DNA of 64,000 nt. It comes from Cytobacillus firmus DS1 (GTDB lineage Bacteria; Bacillota; Bacilli; Bacillales; Cytobacillaceae). Location: positions 310,001 to 374,000 of the forward strand of contig NZ_APVL01000002.1 of assembly GCF_000565285.1 (NCBI RefSeq), written 5' to 3'. The translations under genes and the position numbers were made by a program. Positions 44,413-53,986 of the stretch are shown here, in pieces. Below the pieces are notes generated by a model, which was not told the origin of the DNA, ran no database searches, and was given only the letters and a program-made list of their open reading frames with translations. Every line of letters starts with the position of its first letter. The first letter of the stretch is position 1.

Positions 44413-46158
44413 TTATTGTAAAGGACCCGAAAAGATAGAGACTGTTTCAGAACTTGAATCGAAATAGGCAAGAAGAACAGAGTCTTGCTTTTCAATTAAT
44501 CCCTCGTTAATATACCTTTCGATATCAAAGGATAATCTTTCACTTAAGGTATGTTTGTATATTTCTTTTTCATTCAGCTGAAGGTTTAAGAAGCTTTCTC
44601 CCAGCTGGTTTGGGTTTTCGAGCAGAGACTGGTAAAGCTTTGATCTTTCGGATTTTTCAAAGCTTGGCTGCCACCATGGTTTTCTGGGCTTATATTTTTG
44701 TTTTGAAATATAATCGAACTTCATTAGTCCTTCTGCTATATCCAAATCAGCAATTTCTTTTGATTGCAGAAATTCAAAAAGGCGTTTGAAAAGATCCTCA
44801 AGCTGATGCCCTATTCTGGACCATCCTTTTTGCTCCCAATAACTGCCGAATTCCTGGAAGAAATCGAAAGGAGTCGGAAAAACTTTTGTAACTAAATATT
44901 CAACAGTCGCATCCATTCTATGGTCATTCCAGTATTTCTCTAATACATCTTCAACCTGTTTAATGCGAATGATATCATCAAAGGACAAAACATTATTTCC
45001 TAATATTTCATATGGTGAATGGTCCATATAAATATATTGATGATCTTCTGCTCTTAAGCGAAGCCCCGTGCCTCTCAGCATTTTTAAGAAGCCGAGCTGG
45101 AGCTCTTCGGGCCGCATGGCAAATACATCGTTAAATGTTTTTTTGAATGAATCATAATCTTCCTCAGGCAGTCCGGCAATTAAGTCGAGATGCTGATCGA
45201 TTTTTCCTCCATCCTTTACCATTGTGACTGTTCGGCAAAGCTTGTCAAAATTCTGCTTCCTCATGACCAATTCATTTGTATAGTCATTTGTCGACTGTAC
45301 GCCAATTTCGAATCGGAACAATCCTCGTGGTGCTTCCTTATTCAGAAATTCAATTACCTCAGGTCTCATAATATCTGCAGTGATCTCAAATTGAAAGACA
45401 GTTCCCGGCAGATGCTCATCAATCAAAAATTGGAACATTTCCAAGGCATAACTGCGGCTAATGTTGAATGTGCGGTCCACAAATTTTAGCGTTTTTGCAC
45501 CATTCTTCATTAAATATCGGATATCGTCCTTGATTTTTTCCCTGTCAAAGTACCGCACACCTACTTCAATAGAGGAAAGGCAAAACTGGCAGCTGAATGG
45601 ACATCCCCGGCTGGTTTCTATATAAGTGACACGTTTAGAAAGGTGGGGAATATCTTCTTCAAAGCGGAACGGTGAAGGCAGATCGCGCAAGTCCAGCTTA
45701 TTCCGCTGTGGATTAATGCGAACCTGGCCGTTTTCCCTGAAAGCAAGACCATGCACATTTTCCATATTCATGGTGCTGTTCAGCTCCGTCAGCAGCTGTT
45801 TGAAGGTTTCCTCACCTTCTCCGATCACAATGTAATCAAATTCTTGTATATTGTTCATCCAATCTGCAACATCATAAGTTACTTCTGGTCCTCCGACTAC
45901 AATATGAATGGAGGGATCAATCTTTTTTATCATCTTAATGACCTTAATGGTTTCCTCGATATTCCATATATAACAGCTGAATCCGATCACATCAGGCTTT
46001 TTGCGGATCAGATCTGTAACGATATTCATTACTGGATCTTTAATTGTATATTCGGCTAGTTCCACATCGAAATCCGGCTGAGCGTAAGCCTTTAGATAGC
46101 GGATCGCTATATTTGTATGAATATATTTGGCATTAAGCGTACTGGCGATAACTTTCAT
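44413..46158 (-). CDS. B12-binding-domain radical SAM protein
   Basis: A 581-residue protein in three parts. An N-terminal cobalamin-binding-like domain (about residues 1-135, VIGFSCYIWNIEE and VVGGPEVT) comes first. A radical SAM core follows with CPFSCQFC (about 183-190), the 4Fe-4S cluster site. The C-terminal part of about 200 residues is DUF4080-like. The fold suggests radical methylation or similar chemistry on an unknown substrate. ATG 46158; GGGAG lies rather far upstream (about 11 bases). It is monocistronic and divergent from lutABC. Confidence 0.88.
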   Translation of the reverse strand: MKVIASTLNAKYIHTNIAIRYLKAYAQPDFDVELAEYTIKDPVMNIVTDLIRKKPDVIGFSCYIWNIEETIKVIKMIKKIDPSIHIVVGGPEVTYDVADWMNNIQEFDYIVIGEGEETFKQLLTELNSTMNMENVHGLAFRENGQVRINPQRNKLDLRDLPSPFRFEEDIPHLSKRVTYIETSRGCPFSCQFCLSSIEVGVRYFDREKIKDDIRYLMKNGAKTLKFVDRTFNISRSYALEMFQFLIDEHLPGTVFQFEITADIMRPEVIEFLNKEAPRGLFRFEIGVQSTNDYTNELVMRKQNFDKLCRTVTMVKDGGKIDQHLDLIAGLPEEDYDSFKKTFNDVFAMRPEELQLGFLKMLRGTGLRLRAEDHQYIYMDHSPYEILGNNVLSFDDIIRIKQVEDVLEKYWNDHRMDATVEYLVTKVFPTPFDFFQEFGSYWEQKGWSRIGHQLEDLFKRLFEFLQSKEIADLDIAEGLMKFDYISKQKYKPRKPWWQPSFEKSERSKLYQSLLENPNQLGESFLNLQLNEKEIYKHTLSERLSFDIERYINEGLIEKQDSVLLAYFDSSSETVSIFSGPLQ

Positions 46159-46362
46159 TTATTTCTGAACTCCCTTTTTAGCAACTTAAACATCATATAA
46201 TTGTATCATATTTTTGACTGAAAAAAAGGAAGTAAAACATTAACATATGTTTGGGCAAATGAACTATACTAATTATTGTAATATTTATAAAAATACAACA
46301 ATTCACATTATAACTATAGTAAGATAGTAGAAAATAAAATATTTAGCTGGGAGAGGGAATGA

Positions 46363-47079
46363 ATGAAGGTAAGTCTTTTTGCAACATGTCTGGTAGATAT
46401 GTTTCAGGGAAATGCGGGAAAAGCAGCTGTTGAACTGCTCGAGCGGCTGGGGTGTGAAATAGATTTTCCGGAATCACAGGTCTGCTGCGGCCAGCCAGCC
46501 TATAACAGCGGCTATGTGAATGAATCGAAGGAAGCCATGAAAAGGATGATCACGGCATTTGAGCATGCAGAATATGTTGTTTCCCCTTCAGGATCCTGCG
46601 CCTATATGTTTCATGAGTATCCTCATGTTTTTAAAGGAGACTCTGTTTGGGAGCCCAGGGCAAAAAAGCTTGCAGAAAAAACATACGAACTTACTCAATT
46701 TATCGTTGAAGTTCTAAACGTGGACGATGTCGGGGCAAAGTTAAAAGGAAAGGCCACTTATCATACATCCTGCCATATGACCAGACTCCTTGGAGTAAAA
46801 GAAGCTCCCATGAGATTATTGAAGAATGTGAAGGGCCTTGAATTCCAAGAGCTTCCAGGCAAAGAGCAATGCTGCGGTTTTGGCGGAACATTCTCTGTAA
46901 AAATGGCTCAAATATCGGAACAAATGGTAGATGAAAAGGTTGGGCATATAGAGGAGACTGAAGCAGAAATTCTCATTGGAGCTGACGCAGGTTGCCTGAT
47001 GAATATTGGAGGCAGGATCGGCAGGCAGGGAAAGCCAATAAGGGTTATGCATATTGCTGAAGTATTAAATTGCCGCTGA
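46363..47079 (+). CDS. lutA: Lactate utilization protein LutA
   Basis: A 238-residue protein with two CCG domains ([12 protein letters not shown] about residues 40-51; [11 protein letters not shown] about 168-178), the iron-sulfur-binding module of LutA. With LutB and LutC it oxidises L-lactate to pyruvate. ATG 46363 follows GGGAGAGGG. First gene of lutABC. An inverted TTGTA-N13-TACAA (46276-46298) in the upstream region could be an operator, but support is weak. Confidence 0.93.
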   Translation: MKVSLFATCLVDMFQGNAGKAAVELLERLGCEIDFPESQVCCGQPAYNSGYVNESKEAMKRMITAFEHAEYVVSPSGSCAYMFHEYPHVFKGDSVWEPRAKKLAEKTYELTQFIVEVLNVDDVGAKLKGKATYHTSCHMTRLLGVKEAPMRLLKNVKGLEFQELPGKEQCCGFGGTFSVKMAQISEQMVDEKVGHIEETEAEILIGADAGCLMNIGGRIGRQGKPIRVMHIAEVLNCR

Positions 47080-47218
47080 GTATTAAATGGACACGCTTTC
47101 CTAAAGGGCAAGGCAAGACAGATTTGAACGTTTACGATTGTCTAGTGTAAGATGCCTGCCTCCTCGTGTGTCAGGAGTGGATGAGGGGCTTGCGTTTTTC
47201 TTAAGGGGGAATAAAAAA

Positions 47219-48649
47219 ATGGCTATGAAAATAGGAAAAAACGACTTTAAGGATCGTGTAGATTCCGGAATAAACAATTCCTTTATGAGAGGGGCAGTTT
47301 CAGGTGCACAGGAAAGGCTTCAGACCAGAAGACTTGATGCTGCAGCAGAACTTGGAAATTGGGAAGAATGGCGTTCGCTATCAGAAGAAATCCGTCAGCA
47401 TGTACTTGAAAATCTTGATTTCTACTTATATCAGCTCAGCGAAAATGTAGCTAAAAGGGGAGGGCACGTTTACTTTGCTGAAACTGCTGAAGAAGCCTCT
47501 GCTTATATACGGGAGGTAATTGAAAAGAAGAACGCAAGAAAAGTGGTTAAATCAAAATCGATGGTAACCGAAGAGATTCATTTAAATGCTTCATTGGAAG
47601 AGGCGGGGTGCCAGGTAATTGAAACAGATTTGGGGGAATACATTCTTCAGGTGGACGACCATGACCCGCCATCACATATAGTGGCGCCTGCCCTTCATAA
47701 GAATAAAGAGCAGATTAGGGATGTATTTGCAGAAAAACTAAGCTATCAGAACACCGAAAAGCCGGAAGAGCTTGCATGGCATGCGAGAGAAATGCTTCGC
47801 CACGAATACTTAACCGCTGATGTTGGCATTACGGGCTGCAACTTCGCTGTGGCTGAAACAGGTTCAATTACATTAGTGACTAATGAAGGGAATGCAGATC
47901 TTGTCACTGCCTTGCCTAAGACACAAATTACGGTAATGGGCATGGAAAGGCTGGTCCCGACTTACGAGGAAATGGAAGTGCTAGTCAGCATGCTGACCAG
48001 GAGCGCAGTTGGACAAAAGCTAACGAGTTATATAACTGTTTTGACTGGTCCAAAAGAAGAACTTGATGTTGATGGACCCGAGGAATTCCACCTTGTCATT
48101 GTAGACAATGGCCGCTCATCGATATTAGGAGGGGAGTTTCAATCCATTCTGCAATGTATCCGCTGCGCTGCTTGTGTGAATGTTTGTCCCGTATACAGGC
48201 ATGTTGGAGGCCATTCCTACGGATCGATTTATTCAGGCCCGATCGGAGCGGTACTGTCACCGCTTTTAGGCGGCTATGATGATTATAAAGAATTGCCTTA
48301 TGCATCAACCCTTTGCGGGGCCTGTACAGAAGCATGTCCAGTCAAAATCCCTCTGCATGAGCTGCTTCACAAACACCGGCAGGTAATTGTCGAAAAAGAA
48401 GGAAGGGCTCCAATATCGGAGAAGATGACGATGAAGGCCTTTGGACTGGGGGCAGCTTCACCTTCCCTTTATAAATTGGGATCTAAGCTGGCACCGGCAG
48501 CCATGAATCCATTTACAGCAGGCGACAAAATTACAAAGGGGCCCGGACCTTTAAAGGCATGGACAGAAATCAGGGATTTTCCAGCTCCTAATAAAGAAAG
48601 ATTTCGCGATTGGTTCAAAAACCGGCCAAAAGGAGGCGGACAGCAGTGA
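47219..48649 (+). CDS. lutB: Lactate utilization iron-sulfur protein LutB
   Basis: A 476-residue protein, the same length as B. subtilis LutB. An N-terminal LUD domain (about residues 60-290, [15 protein letters not shown]) is followed by two 4Fe-4S motifs, [12 protein letters not shown] and CGACTEACP, and a C-terminal DUF3390-like tail. It carries electrons in lactate oxidation. ATG 47219 follows AAGGGGGA at six bases; the frame upstream lacks a ribosome site. It overlaps lutC by four bases. Confidence 0.93.
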   Translation: MAMKIGKNDFKDRVDSGINNSFMRGAVSGAQERLQTRRLDAAAELGNWEEWRSLSEEIRQHVLENLDFYLYQLSENVAKRGGHVYFAETAEEASAYIREVIEKKNARKVVKSKSMVTEEIHLNASLEEAGCQVIETDLGEYILQVDDHDPPSHIVAPALHKNKEQIRDVFAEKLSYQNTEKPEELAWHAREMLRHEYLTADVGITGCNFAVAETGSITLVTNEGNADLVTALPKTQITVMGMERLVPTYEEMEVLVSMLTRSAVGQKLTSYITVLTGPKEELDVDGPEEFHLVIVDNGRSSILGGEFQSILQCIRCAACVNVCPVYRHVGGHSYGSIYSGPIGAVLSPLLGGYDDYKELPYASTLCGACTEACPVKIPLHELLHKHRQVIVEKEGRAPISEKMTMKAFGLGAASPSLYKLGSKLAPAAMNPFTAGDKITKGPGPLKAWTEIRDFPAPNKERFRDWFKNRPKGGGQQ

Positions 48650-49365
48650 ACGGAACTATTCAGAATCGGGACGCATTTTTAAATAAAATTGCAGACAGAC
48701 TGGGAAGGGAAAAGAGAACTTCTGGAGTTGAAAGGCCAAAGTGGAGCTATAATCCACAGGATTCCATCTTTAAAGAAGCAAATTCAGATGAGCTTCTGGA
48801 AGCTTTAAAAACACAGTGCACGAAAATTCACACTGACCTTCTTGTAACAAAAGCCGCCAATTTGCCGGAAACTCTTAAAGAGATTGCAGCCCAGTACGGA
48901 GGCGGTCCAGTTGTGACCTGGAAGGATGACCGTTATAGACAGTTTGGCCTTACGCAGCTTTTTGAGGAAATTTGGCCAAAAGAGAATGTGGAAGTACATG
49001 AATGGGATTATTCTGCTGGAGAAATTAATGTTGATTACGCAGAAAAGGCCAATATCGGCATCACCATCAGTGAAATTACTCTGGCTGAATCCGGAACAGC
49101 AGTCCTGTTCAGTGGCAGAGACCATGGGCGGTCAGTCAGTTTTCTGCCTGCTGCTTCCATTATCCTTATTCCGAAGAGCACTCTTGTTCCGCGCATGACA
49201 CAGGCTGCAAGAATCATCAGGGAAAGAGTGAGCAGAGGGGGGCTGGCTCCTTCATGCATTAATTTCATAACCGGACCAAGCAATTCAGCAGATATTGAGA
49301 TGAACCTCGTCGTGGGAGTTCATGGACCTGTAAAGGCTGCGTATATTGTTATTGATGATTTATAA
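48646..49365 (+). CDS. lutC: Lactate utilization protein LutC
   Basis: A 239-residue LUD-domain protein (family length about 240). Motifs include [28 protein letters not shown] and [22 protein letters not shown]. It is a subunit of the LutABC L-lactate oxidation complex. GTG 48646 overlaps the lutB stop and is preceded by AAAAGGAGG. Confidence 0.92.
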   Translation: MNGTIQNRDAFLNKIADRLGREKRTSGVERPKWSYNPQDSIFKEANSDELLEALKTQCTKIHTDLLVTKAANLPETLKEIAAQYGGGPVVTWKDDRYRQFGLTQLFEEIWPKENVEVHEWDYSAGEINVDYAEKANIGITISEITLAESGTAVLFSGRDHGRSVSFLPAASIILIPKSTLVPRMTQAARIIRERVSRGGLAPSCINFITGPSNSADIEMNLVVGVHGPVKAAYIVIDDL

Positions 49366-49403
49366 TGCGTGAGCACCTTGCATCCTGTATTAGTAAGTAC
49401 GGA

Positions 49404-49434
49404 AAAAAACGCCAACATATGTTGGCGTTTTTTC
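49404..49434. terminator. Terminator between lutC and tRNA-Arg remnant
   Basis: AAACGCCAACATATGTTGGCGTTT is a perfect palindrome flanked by A and T runs. It ends lutABC and, on the minus strand, would also have terminated the original tRNA-Arg transcript. Confidence 0.88.
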
Positions 49435-49440
49435 TGTAAG

Positions 49441-49484
49441 CGTCCCAGGCGAGATTCGAACTCACGACCTACAGCTTAGGAGGC
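49441..49484 (-). tRNA. tRNA-Arg(CCU) 3' half, attachment-site remnant
   Basis: Read on the minus strand: anticodon loop CTCCTAA, GCTGTAGGTC, T arm GTGAG-TTCGAAT-CTCGC and acceptor strand CTGGGAC plus G. No CCA is encoded. The matching 5' half is absent: the bases before the anticodon loop do not pair with the 3' anticodon strand, and no GTCCCAG follows. This is the host 3' half displaced by integration, marking the prophage end; an intact tRNA-Arg is predicted at the other end. Confidence 0.8.
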
Positions 49485-49576
49485 GGTCTTACCTATAAGG
49501 AACAACTTTGAAGAACTTGGATAAACCCTTGATAAATGGGCTTTTTTGAACTATGAAACTGATTAAGTTGGTTAGA

Positions 49577-49620
49577 ATTTGGGGCTTAATGTTGAGTTTA
49601 GACCCCAAATCGACCCCAAT
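49577..49620. repeat. Inverted and direct repeats near att
   Basis: ATTTGGGG (49577-49584) and CCCCAAAT (49603-49610) form an 8-bp inverted repeat; GACCCCAAAT is then repeated as GACCCCAAT at 49612. Such sites between att core and the integrase-side genes could be integrase arm-binding sites. The rest of the 475-base gap 49366-49841 shows no gene. Confidence 0.4.
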
Positions 49621-49841
49621 GCCCCGAAATTAAATGTGGTCCTGTTAACGATAAAAGTAAAATCTATACAAGCTCACTTTATAAACCAGAAAGCCAAACC
49701 AACCTACATTTCATCTTCTCGTTGTTTCTGTAACGAGATTTGAAGGCGACTTAGGATTTTGTGGTTAATATCATATTAGCAGGCTTAAGCCAAATATTCT
49801 GCCATTATCCTGTCAAAAGTCTGCCATTAATATAGGATAAA

Positions 49842-50165
49842 TTATATTAAACTGAATCCAAAAAGGCTTGCTATGGAGGCAATGGAACCAACATCCCCAA
49901 GAATCCCTCTTAGAAACCCAAAAGGTTCTTTCGCCTTTTCTGAATCATTATTATTATAGGCTTCTCTTAGTTGTCCTGCCATGTATTCAGCCAATTTACG
50001 CTTGCCTTCATCATGGATTTTAGTAATATCTTCATTTACTTCTGAAAAAGCCTTTTCTGCTGTATCAATATCTTGATTAATAATCATTGTTTGTTTAACA
50101 TTTTTTCCAGTGTTTAAATTACTTTGTTGTACATTCCCCAAAACATTAATGCTCTTGTCTATCAT
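49842..50165 (-). CDS. Unknown prophage protein with hydrophobic tail
   Basis: A 107-residue protein from ATG 50165, about seven bases after AAAGAGGT; a GTG start 23 codons upstream lacks a ribosome site. The N-terminus NVLGNVQQSNLNTGKNV is Asn/Gly-patterned and likely beta-rich. A charged helical middle follows, and the last 25 residues (FLRGILGDVGSIASIASLFGFSLI) form an amphipathic or membrane-active helix. It is the third and last gene of a leftward set between the att site and the integrase. No family recognised; a membrane-acting effector is possible. Confidence 0.55.
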   Translation of the reverse strand: MIDKSINVLGNVQQSNLNTGKNVKQTMIINQDIDTAEKAFSEVNEDITKIHDEGKRKLAEYMAGQLREAYNNNDSEKAKEPFGFLRGILGDVGSIASIASLFGFSLI

Positions 50166-50251
50166 TATATAGACCTCTTTTCGTTGACCAAGTTTTATTA
50201 AGCCTCTTTTTACTAAAGAAAATACATCTCTCACACCAGCATATTTTTGTT

Positions 50252-50650
50252 CTATGCTAGTTGTAGGTGCCGGTTCTGATAGTTGGCTTTTTTTTTTACA
50301 CTTGAATCTTTTGACTCCTGAATAAAGCTCTGTGTAAAGTCAAACACAATTAAAATGTTAGAATGATCAAGTTCTTCCTCTGAACAATCACACTCATAAA
50401 TTTCTTCTTCATCAATAGGCTCATCAAGCAAAAACTCTTGACATTTATGATTATTTTCACATAGAAGAATCTTTTTTGCTCTAACAATAAACCCATCAAC
50501 AGCTACTAGATAATTAAAAACTATATCATAGTATTCATCACCAAGATTAGCAGCATACAAAACATTTTCAACAGTAAAATCCATAATTGGAGGGGTCATT
50601 TTTGCCCAATCAGTTAAAATCTCATTTATATATAGAGTTGGAACTTTCAT
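50252..50650 (-). CDS. Unknown prophage protein, Cys/His cluster
   Basis: A 132-residue acidic protein; ATG 50650 follows AGGAGGGG at six bases. The middle has LCENNHKCQEF and, 20 residues later, ECDCSEEE, a possible metal site. An amphipathic N-terminal half includes YYDIVFNYLVAVDGFIVRAKK. It starts 18 bases after the 323-residue gene, so they are co-transcribed. No family recognised. Confidence 0.6.
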   Translation of the reverse strand: MKVPTLYINEILTDWAKMTPPIMDFTVENVLYAANLGDEYYDIVFNYLVAVDGFIVRAKKILLCENNHKCQEFLLDEPIDEEEIYECDCSEEELDHSNILIVFDFTQSFIQESKDSSVKKKANYQNRHLQLA

Positions 50651-50668
50651 TAAAACCCCTCCTGATCT

Positions 50669-51640
50669 TTAGTTACCTTCCCCAGCTGCAGACTGCGCAA
50701 CTTGGTTTTGTTGTTTTAGAATATAACATACATAAATATATGCTTCTAAAACATGCTCATAGACCTTTTCAGTTACTTCTTTTGTGAATTTAAACCCGCC
50801 ATTTTTTAAATTTACTTCAAAAGCAACATCAATTTCAATTTCCGTGACTGAGTCTTCAAATTTAAAAAAACATGTTTCGTCCATCGTATCGTCAGTTGGT
50901 AAACCAACCACTTGAGTAATAGCATTTTTTATCTTTGAAAATGTATCATCATTTCTTAAATTTATGTTCTTTTTGCCGTTGAATCTCATACTTCCTACAG
51001 TGGAAGGAATAGCAATCTGTGTTGAAGACAATCCTGCGGATAATATATCACACATTTGTTTTGCTTCTTCTTTTGTGACAATTGTAGTATAAGTCCACTT
51101 ATAAGGTTCTGGGAATCCCATTAATTTCATGATAAAACCTGCATATTTTTTTCGATCTGAGTATGCGCATCGTAATTCAATTACCTTGTCTGAAAAGTGA
51201 ATTACAGCTGATGTCACATATGCATAGTAGTCTGGCTCTTTTCTCCACCCAGTTTTTCTAACTGATGACTTTCTTTCTACCATTTTCAAATAAACATCTG
51301 AGCCATCAACAGCAACTGAACACAGTTTAATATGTTCACTTAATGCCGGCTGCCATTCCGTGTTTATTTTATTCTGCTCAACAACCCTTTCACTAATTAA
51401 CGTCTCAATAAACTTTTCTGCTGTTGCAGATTTTGTTGGGAAATTAGAGTCAGGCTTAAATATTGATAAGTTACTACTTGTAAATCGAAATTGATTTTCA
51501 AGATACTCCAGTTTCTCCTTATGTCCCTGTTCTATCAAATCAGAAATAACATCATTAATTTCCCTGCCTGAATGTAGAACTTTATTAGCTTTAGCAAGCT
51601 TCTTAATATACTTCGAGGGAATGTTCAAATATCCTTCCAT
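50669..51640 (-). CDS. Unknown prophage protein (323 aa)
   Basis: A 323-residue soluble protein with no signal peptide or membrane segment; ATG 51640 follows AGGCAGG. The N-terminal 60 residues are helical and charged. The middle (about 110-240) alternates predicted strands (CSVAVDGSDVYLKMVE, AYVTSAVIHFSDKVIELR), and the C-terminal third is mixed. First gene of the three-gene leftward set. I recognise no family. An inverted CCTGC/GCAGG lies just upstream and could fold around the ribosome site. Confidence 0.6.
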   Translation of the reverse strand: MEGYLNIPSKYIKKLAKANKVLHSGREINDVISDLIEQGHKEKLEYLENQFRFTSSNLSIFKPDSNFPTKSATAEKFIETLISERVVEQNKINTEWQPALSEHIKLCSVAVDGSDVYLKMVERKSSVRKTGWRKEPDYYAYVTSAVIHFSDKVIELRCAYSDRKKYAGFIMKLMGFPEPYKWTYTTIVTKEEAKQMCDILSAGLSSTQIAIPSTVGSMRFNGKKNINLRNDDTFSKIKNAITQVVGLPTDDTMDETCFFKFEDSVTEIEIDVAFEVNLKNGGFKFTKEVTEKVYEHVLEAYIYVCYILKQQNQVAQSAAGEGN

Positions 51641-51806
51641 GAATTAACCTGCCTTTAGTTAATATTTTTCAGCAGGCCTCGTGCTTCCTTTTTTACCCTA
51701 ATTAATAGTATAATAAAGATAAAATAATATGGCTGGAGGCCGCTAATCCCATAGTTCTCTGGCCCTATTATAGCATATTAATTCCATTTTTAAATTATTT
51801 TTACAG

Positions 51807-51839
51807 AAAACTCCCGTTTTCACAGATGGGAGTTTTTTT
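51807..51839. terminator. Terminator downstream of integrase
   Basis: AAAACTCCC and GGGAGTTTT form a stem around a 12-base loop, with seven Ts on the plus strand and a shorter T run on the minus strand. It lies in the 386-base gap between the integrase and the three-gene set, where nothing else is evident except the likely promoter of that set. Confidence 0.6.
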
Positions 51840-52026
51840 CTATTTTTTTAGTTTCATATCTTATATTTGTTGTAAGTCATTCCGTAGCTGAATCCATTGA
51901 TCACTTGATTCAAATGAAAAAATCCTTATCAGTGACTCACTACATTTTTTATGGCTATTTAATAAGCAGAAAAGAGGCAATATATATTCTATTGACGCTT
52001 ATAATCCTTTCTCTTTATCTTCAATC

Positions 52027-53193
52027 CTAAGTTTTCTTTTCGAAAAATTCGTCAAAGTGACTTGCTGCTGTTTTATCGGCCTCTTCCAATACGTGCCCAT
52101 AAATGTTCATGGTGGTAGAAATATCAGCATGTCCTAATCTTTCGCTAATTACTTTTGCGTGTACCCCTTCATTTATTAGCAGGGTAGCAGAGGTATGCCG
52201 GAGATCGTGAAAACGGATATGTTTAAAGTCATGTTTTTTGGTAAATCTTCGCCACCACTGTCCGATACTGTCTGGACGTATAGGCTTACCGAATTCATTT
52301 CCAAAAATGAAGAAGTGATCAGGCCATTCCCAAAGGTCACGTACTTTCCACTTATCTTGTCGGCTGGTTAATTCTAATTTCATTAACATCTCAAGTAATT
52401 TTTCTGGAACACTAACTGTGCGGTCTTTCCCCGTTTTAGTGCCTTTTATTTTTACACCTTCACCCTTAATTTCTGTAATAGCCTGTTCAATTCGGATAGT
52501 ACCTTTGTCAAAATCAACATGTTTCCATTCAAGCCCAGCAATTTCACCTTCACGCGCCCCGGTTGAAACAGCTAGAAGGACCAGTGTCTTCCAGAATAGG
52601 GGTTTATCATCAAGCAGCTGCATTAACTGGCCTAACTCTTCCTTGGAGTAGACTTCTGATTTTTTCGATTTCCCATTTGGTGGTTTTGCCCCAATTGCTG
52701 GGTTTTCTTTAATCAGTTTCCAACGATGAGCGCAAGAGAGGACGTTATTAAAAGCCTTGTAACAATTTAAAACTGAAGAAGCTGATAGCTTTCCTTCTTT
52801 ACCGTCAAGGCGCTGACCATTCTTTTTAAGGTCATTTATGAAATTAACAACGTGTATGGTTTTGATGTCTTCAAGTTTAAAATGCCCATATTTCGGAAGT
52901 ATCCTATTTTGTAAGATACTGATGTAGTTTTGTAGGGTATCAGGTGAAAGGGTATCTTTGGCATGTTTTTCAAGCCATTGCGGATAGAAAGCTCTTAATG
53001 TCATTTTGTCTTCAGCTTTGAAAAATTCACCTGTTAAAATTTCAGCTTCAAAAAGGGTGAGTAATTTCCTTGCCTCCTTCATATTTTTGGCTTTAACTGT
53101 TTTTCGTTCCCTGATAGGGACGCCTTTATCGTCATAACCAAGTATTACTGTTAGACGGTAACTTCCATTACCACGCGATTCGACATTTGCCAC
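52027..53193 (-). CDS. int: Phage tyrosine integrase
   Basis: A 388-residue site-specific recombinase. The N-terminal AP2-like arm-binding domain has GSYRLTVILGYDDKG. A SAM-like core-binding domain follows (about residues 70-170), then the catalytic domain with Arg in STGAREGE, HDLRHTSATLL, LGHADISTT and the nucleophile Tyr in MNIYGH. GTG 53193 lies eight bases after AAGGAG; an earlier GTG overlaps the ribosome site. It should catalyse integration into the tRNA-Arg gene. Confidence 0.95.
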   Translation of the reverse strand: MANVESRGNGSYRLTVILGYDDKGVPIRERKTVKAKNMKEARKLLTLFEAEILTGEFFKAEDKMTLRAFYPQWLEKHAKDTLSPDTLQNYISILQNRILPKYGHFKLEDIKTIHVVNFINDLKKNGQRLDGKEGKLSASSVLNCYKAFNNVLSCAHRWKLIKENPAIGAKPPNGKSKKSEVYSKEELGQLMQLLDDKPLFWKTLVLLAVSTGAREGEIAGLEWKHVDFDKGTIRIEQAITEIKGEGVKIKGTKTGKDRTVSVPEKLLEMLMKLELTSRQDKWKVRDLWEWPDHFFIFGNEFGKPIRPDSIGQWWRRFTKKHDFKHIRFHDLRHTSATLLINEGVHAKVISERLGHADISTTMNIYGHVLEEADKTAASHFDEFFEKKT

Positions 53194-53263
53194 GATATTC
53201 ACTCCTTTTTTCGAATGTATGTTCTATATTTGGCTGAAAAGAAAAGCCCAAGGTTGGGGCTAA

Positions 53264-53500
53264 TTATCTAATGCCTTCTATGCTATAAGTAGCTATACAT
53301 CTACACCCTTCATGAAAAGGCGGATGATTCACTCCAATAACAGCCTCTAATACATCACCTGAGTTCTTTTCATGATTGGCACATAAAGAGCAAACTTTTT
53401 CATCGTTCATTTTTCTAATCTTGTATGACATCTTCATTGGAGAACTCTGCACTTTGACAAGTTCATCAGAAAACTTATTTACCCTATCTTGAAAATTCAT
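53264..53500 (-). CDS. Small Zn-motif protein, MuF C-terminus-like
   Basis: A 78-residue protein with VCSLCANHE and, 25 residues on, HPPFHEGCRCIATY. This CXXC...HPPFH..CRC pattern is seen at the C-terminus of phage head-morphogenesis (MuF) proteins, but here it stands alone in the lysogeny block rather than in a capsid operon. ATG 53500 follows AAAGGTGG. Function unknown. Confidence 0.6.
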   Translation of the reverse strand: MNFQDRVNKFSDELVKVQSSPMKMSYKIRKMNDEKVCSLCANHEKNSGDVLEAVIGVNHPPFHEGCRCIATYSIEGIR

Positions 53501-53514
53501 TTATCTTCCACCTT

Positions 53515-53862
53515 TTAATTAGCAAATGAAGTGTGTTTCGCCTTCCATTTTTCTAAAGAAATAAACAACCAGAAACTATAGATTCCTAGAGTGATAATAG
53601 TCAGGATCCACCACTTAATCCAGTTACCAAAAAGCCCCACTGCAGTACCATTAAACTTTAACCTTCTTCCATTAATAACCGTGTGCTCAACTTTCCATCT
53701 ATAAACAATATTAACTGCCCAAGGGTAGCAAATTCCTAATGTACACACGGTAACTAAAAATCCAAGAATGGACCATCCAATGAATTCAAATAAACCTCCA
53801 TCAAAATAGGAACTTCTTTCTTCACCTGCACCAACATTTACAACAACATTGGTTTCAGACAT
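53515..53862 (-). CDS. DUF898-like membrane protein
   Basis: A 115-residue protein with two or three membrane helices (about residues 26-50 and 78-103). The paired TLGICYPWAVNIVYRWKVEHT and TLGIYSFWLFISLEKWKAKHT repeats are typical of DUF898/YjgN-type proteins. ATG 53862 is preceded by AAAGGAGG. It sits between the repressor block and the integrase, a usual place for lysogenic-conversion genes. Function unknown. Confidence 0.7.
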   Translation of the reverse strand: MSETNVVVNVGAGEERSSYFDGGLFEFIGWSILGFLVTVCTLGICYPWAVNIVYRWKVEHTVINGRRLKFNGTAVGLFGNWIKWWILTIITLGIYSFWLFISLEKWKAKHTSFAN

Positions 53863-53986
53863 CTAGCTTCCTCCTTTAACTGTTAAATTTATGTATAAAT
53901 GGGCAAAGAACCCAGTGACGCTAAAATAAAAACACGAAAACAAATTCGTGATTCTTCGGTCTTGTGTAATATTGCCTAGTTTAACG

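Noticed and set aside
49441-49530. Complete tRNA-Arg gene
   Set aside because: The 5' acceptor, D arm and 5' anticodon strand are missing; only the 3' half is present.
49525-49548. CCC...GGGCTTTTTT as a terminator
   Set aside because: The stem is only three to four pairs with an 8-9 base loop; too weak to annotate.
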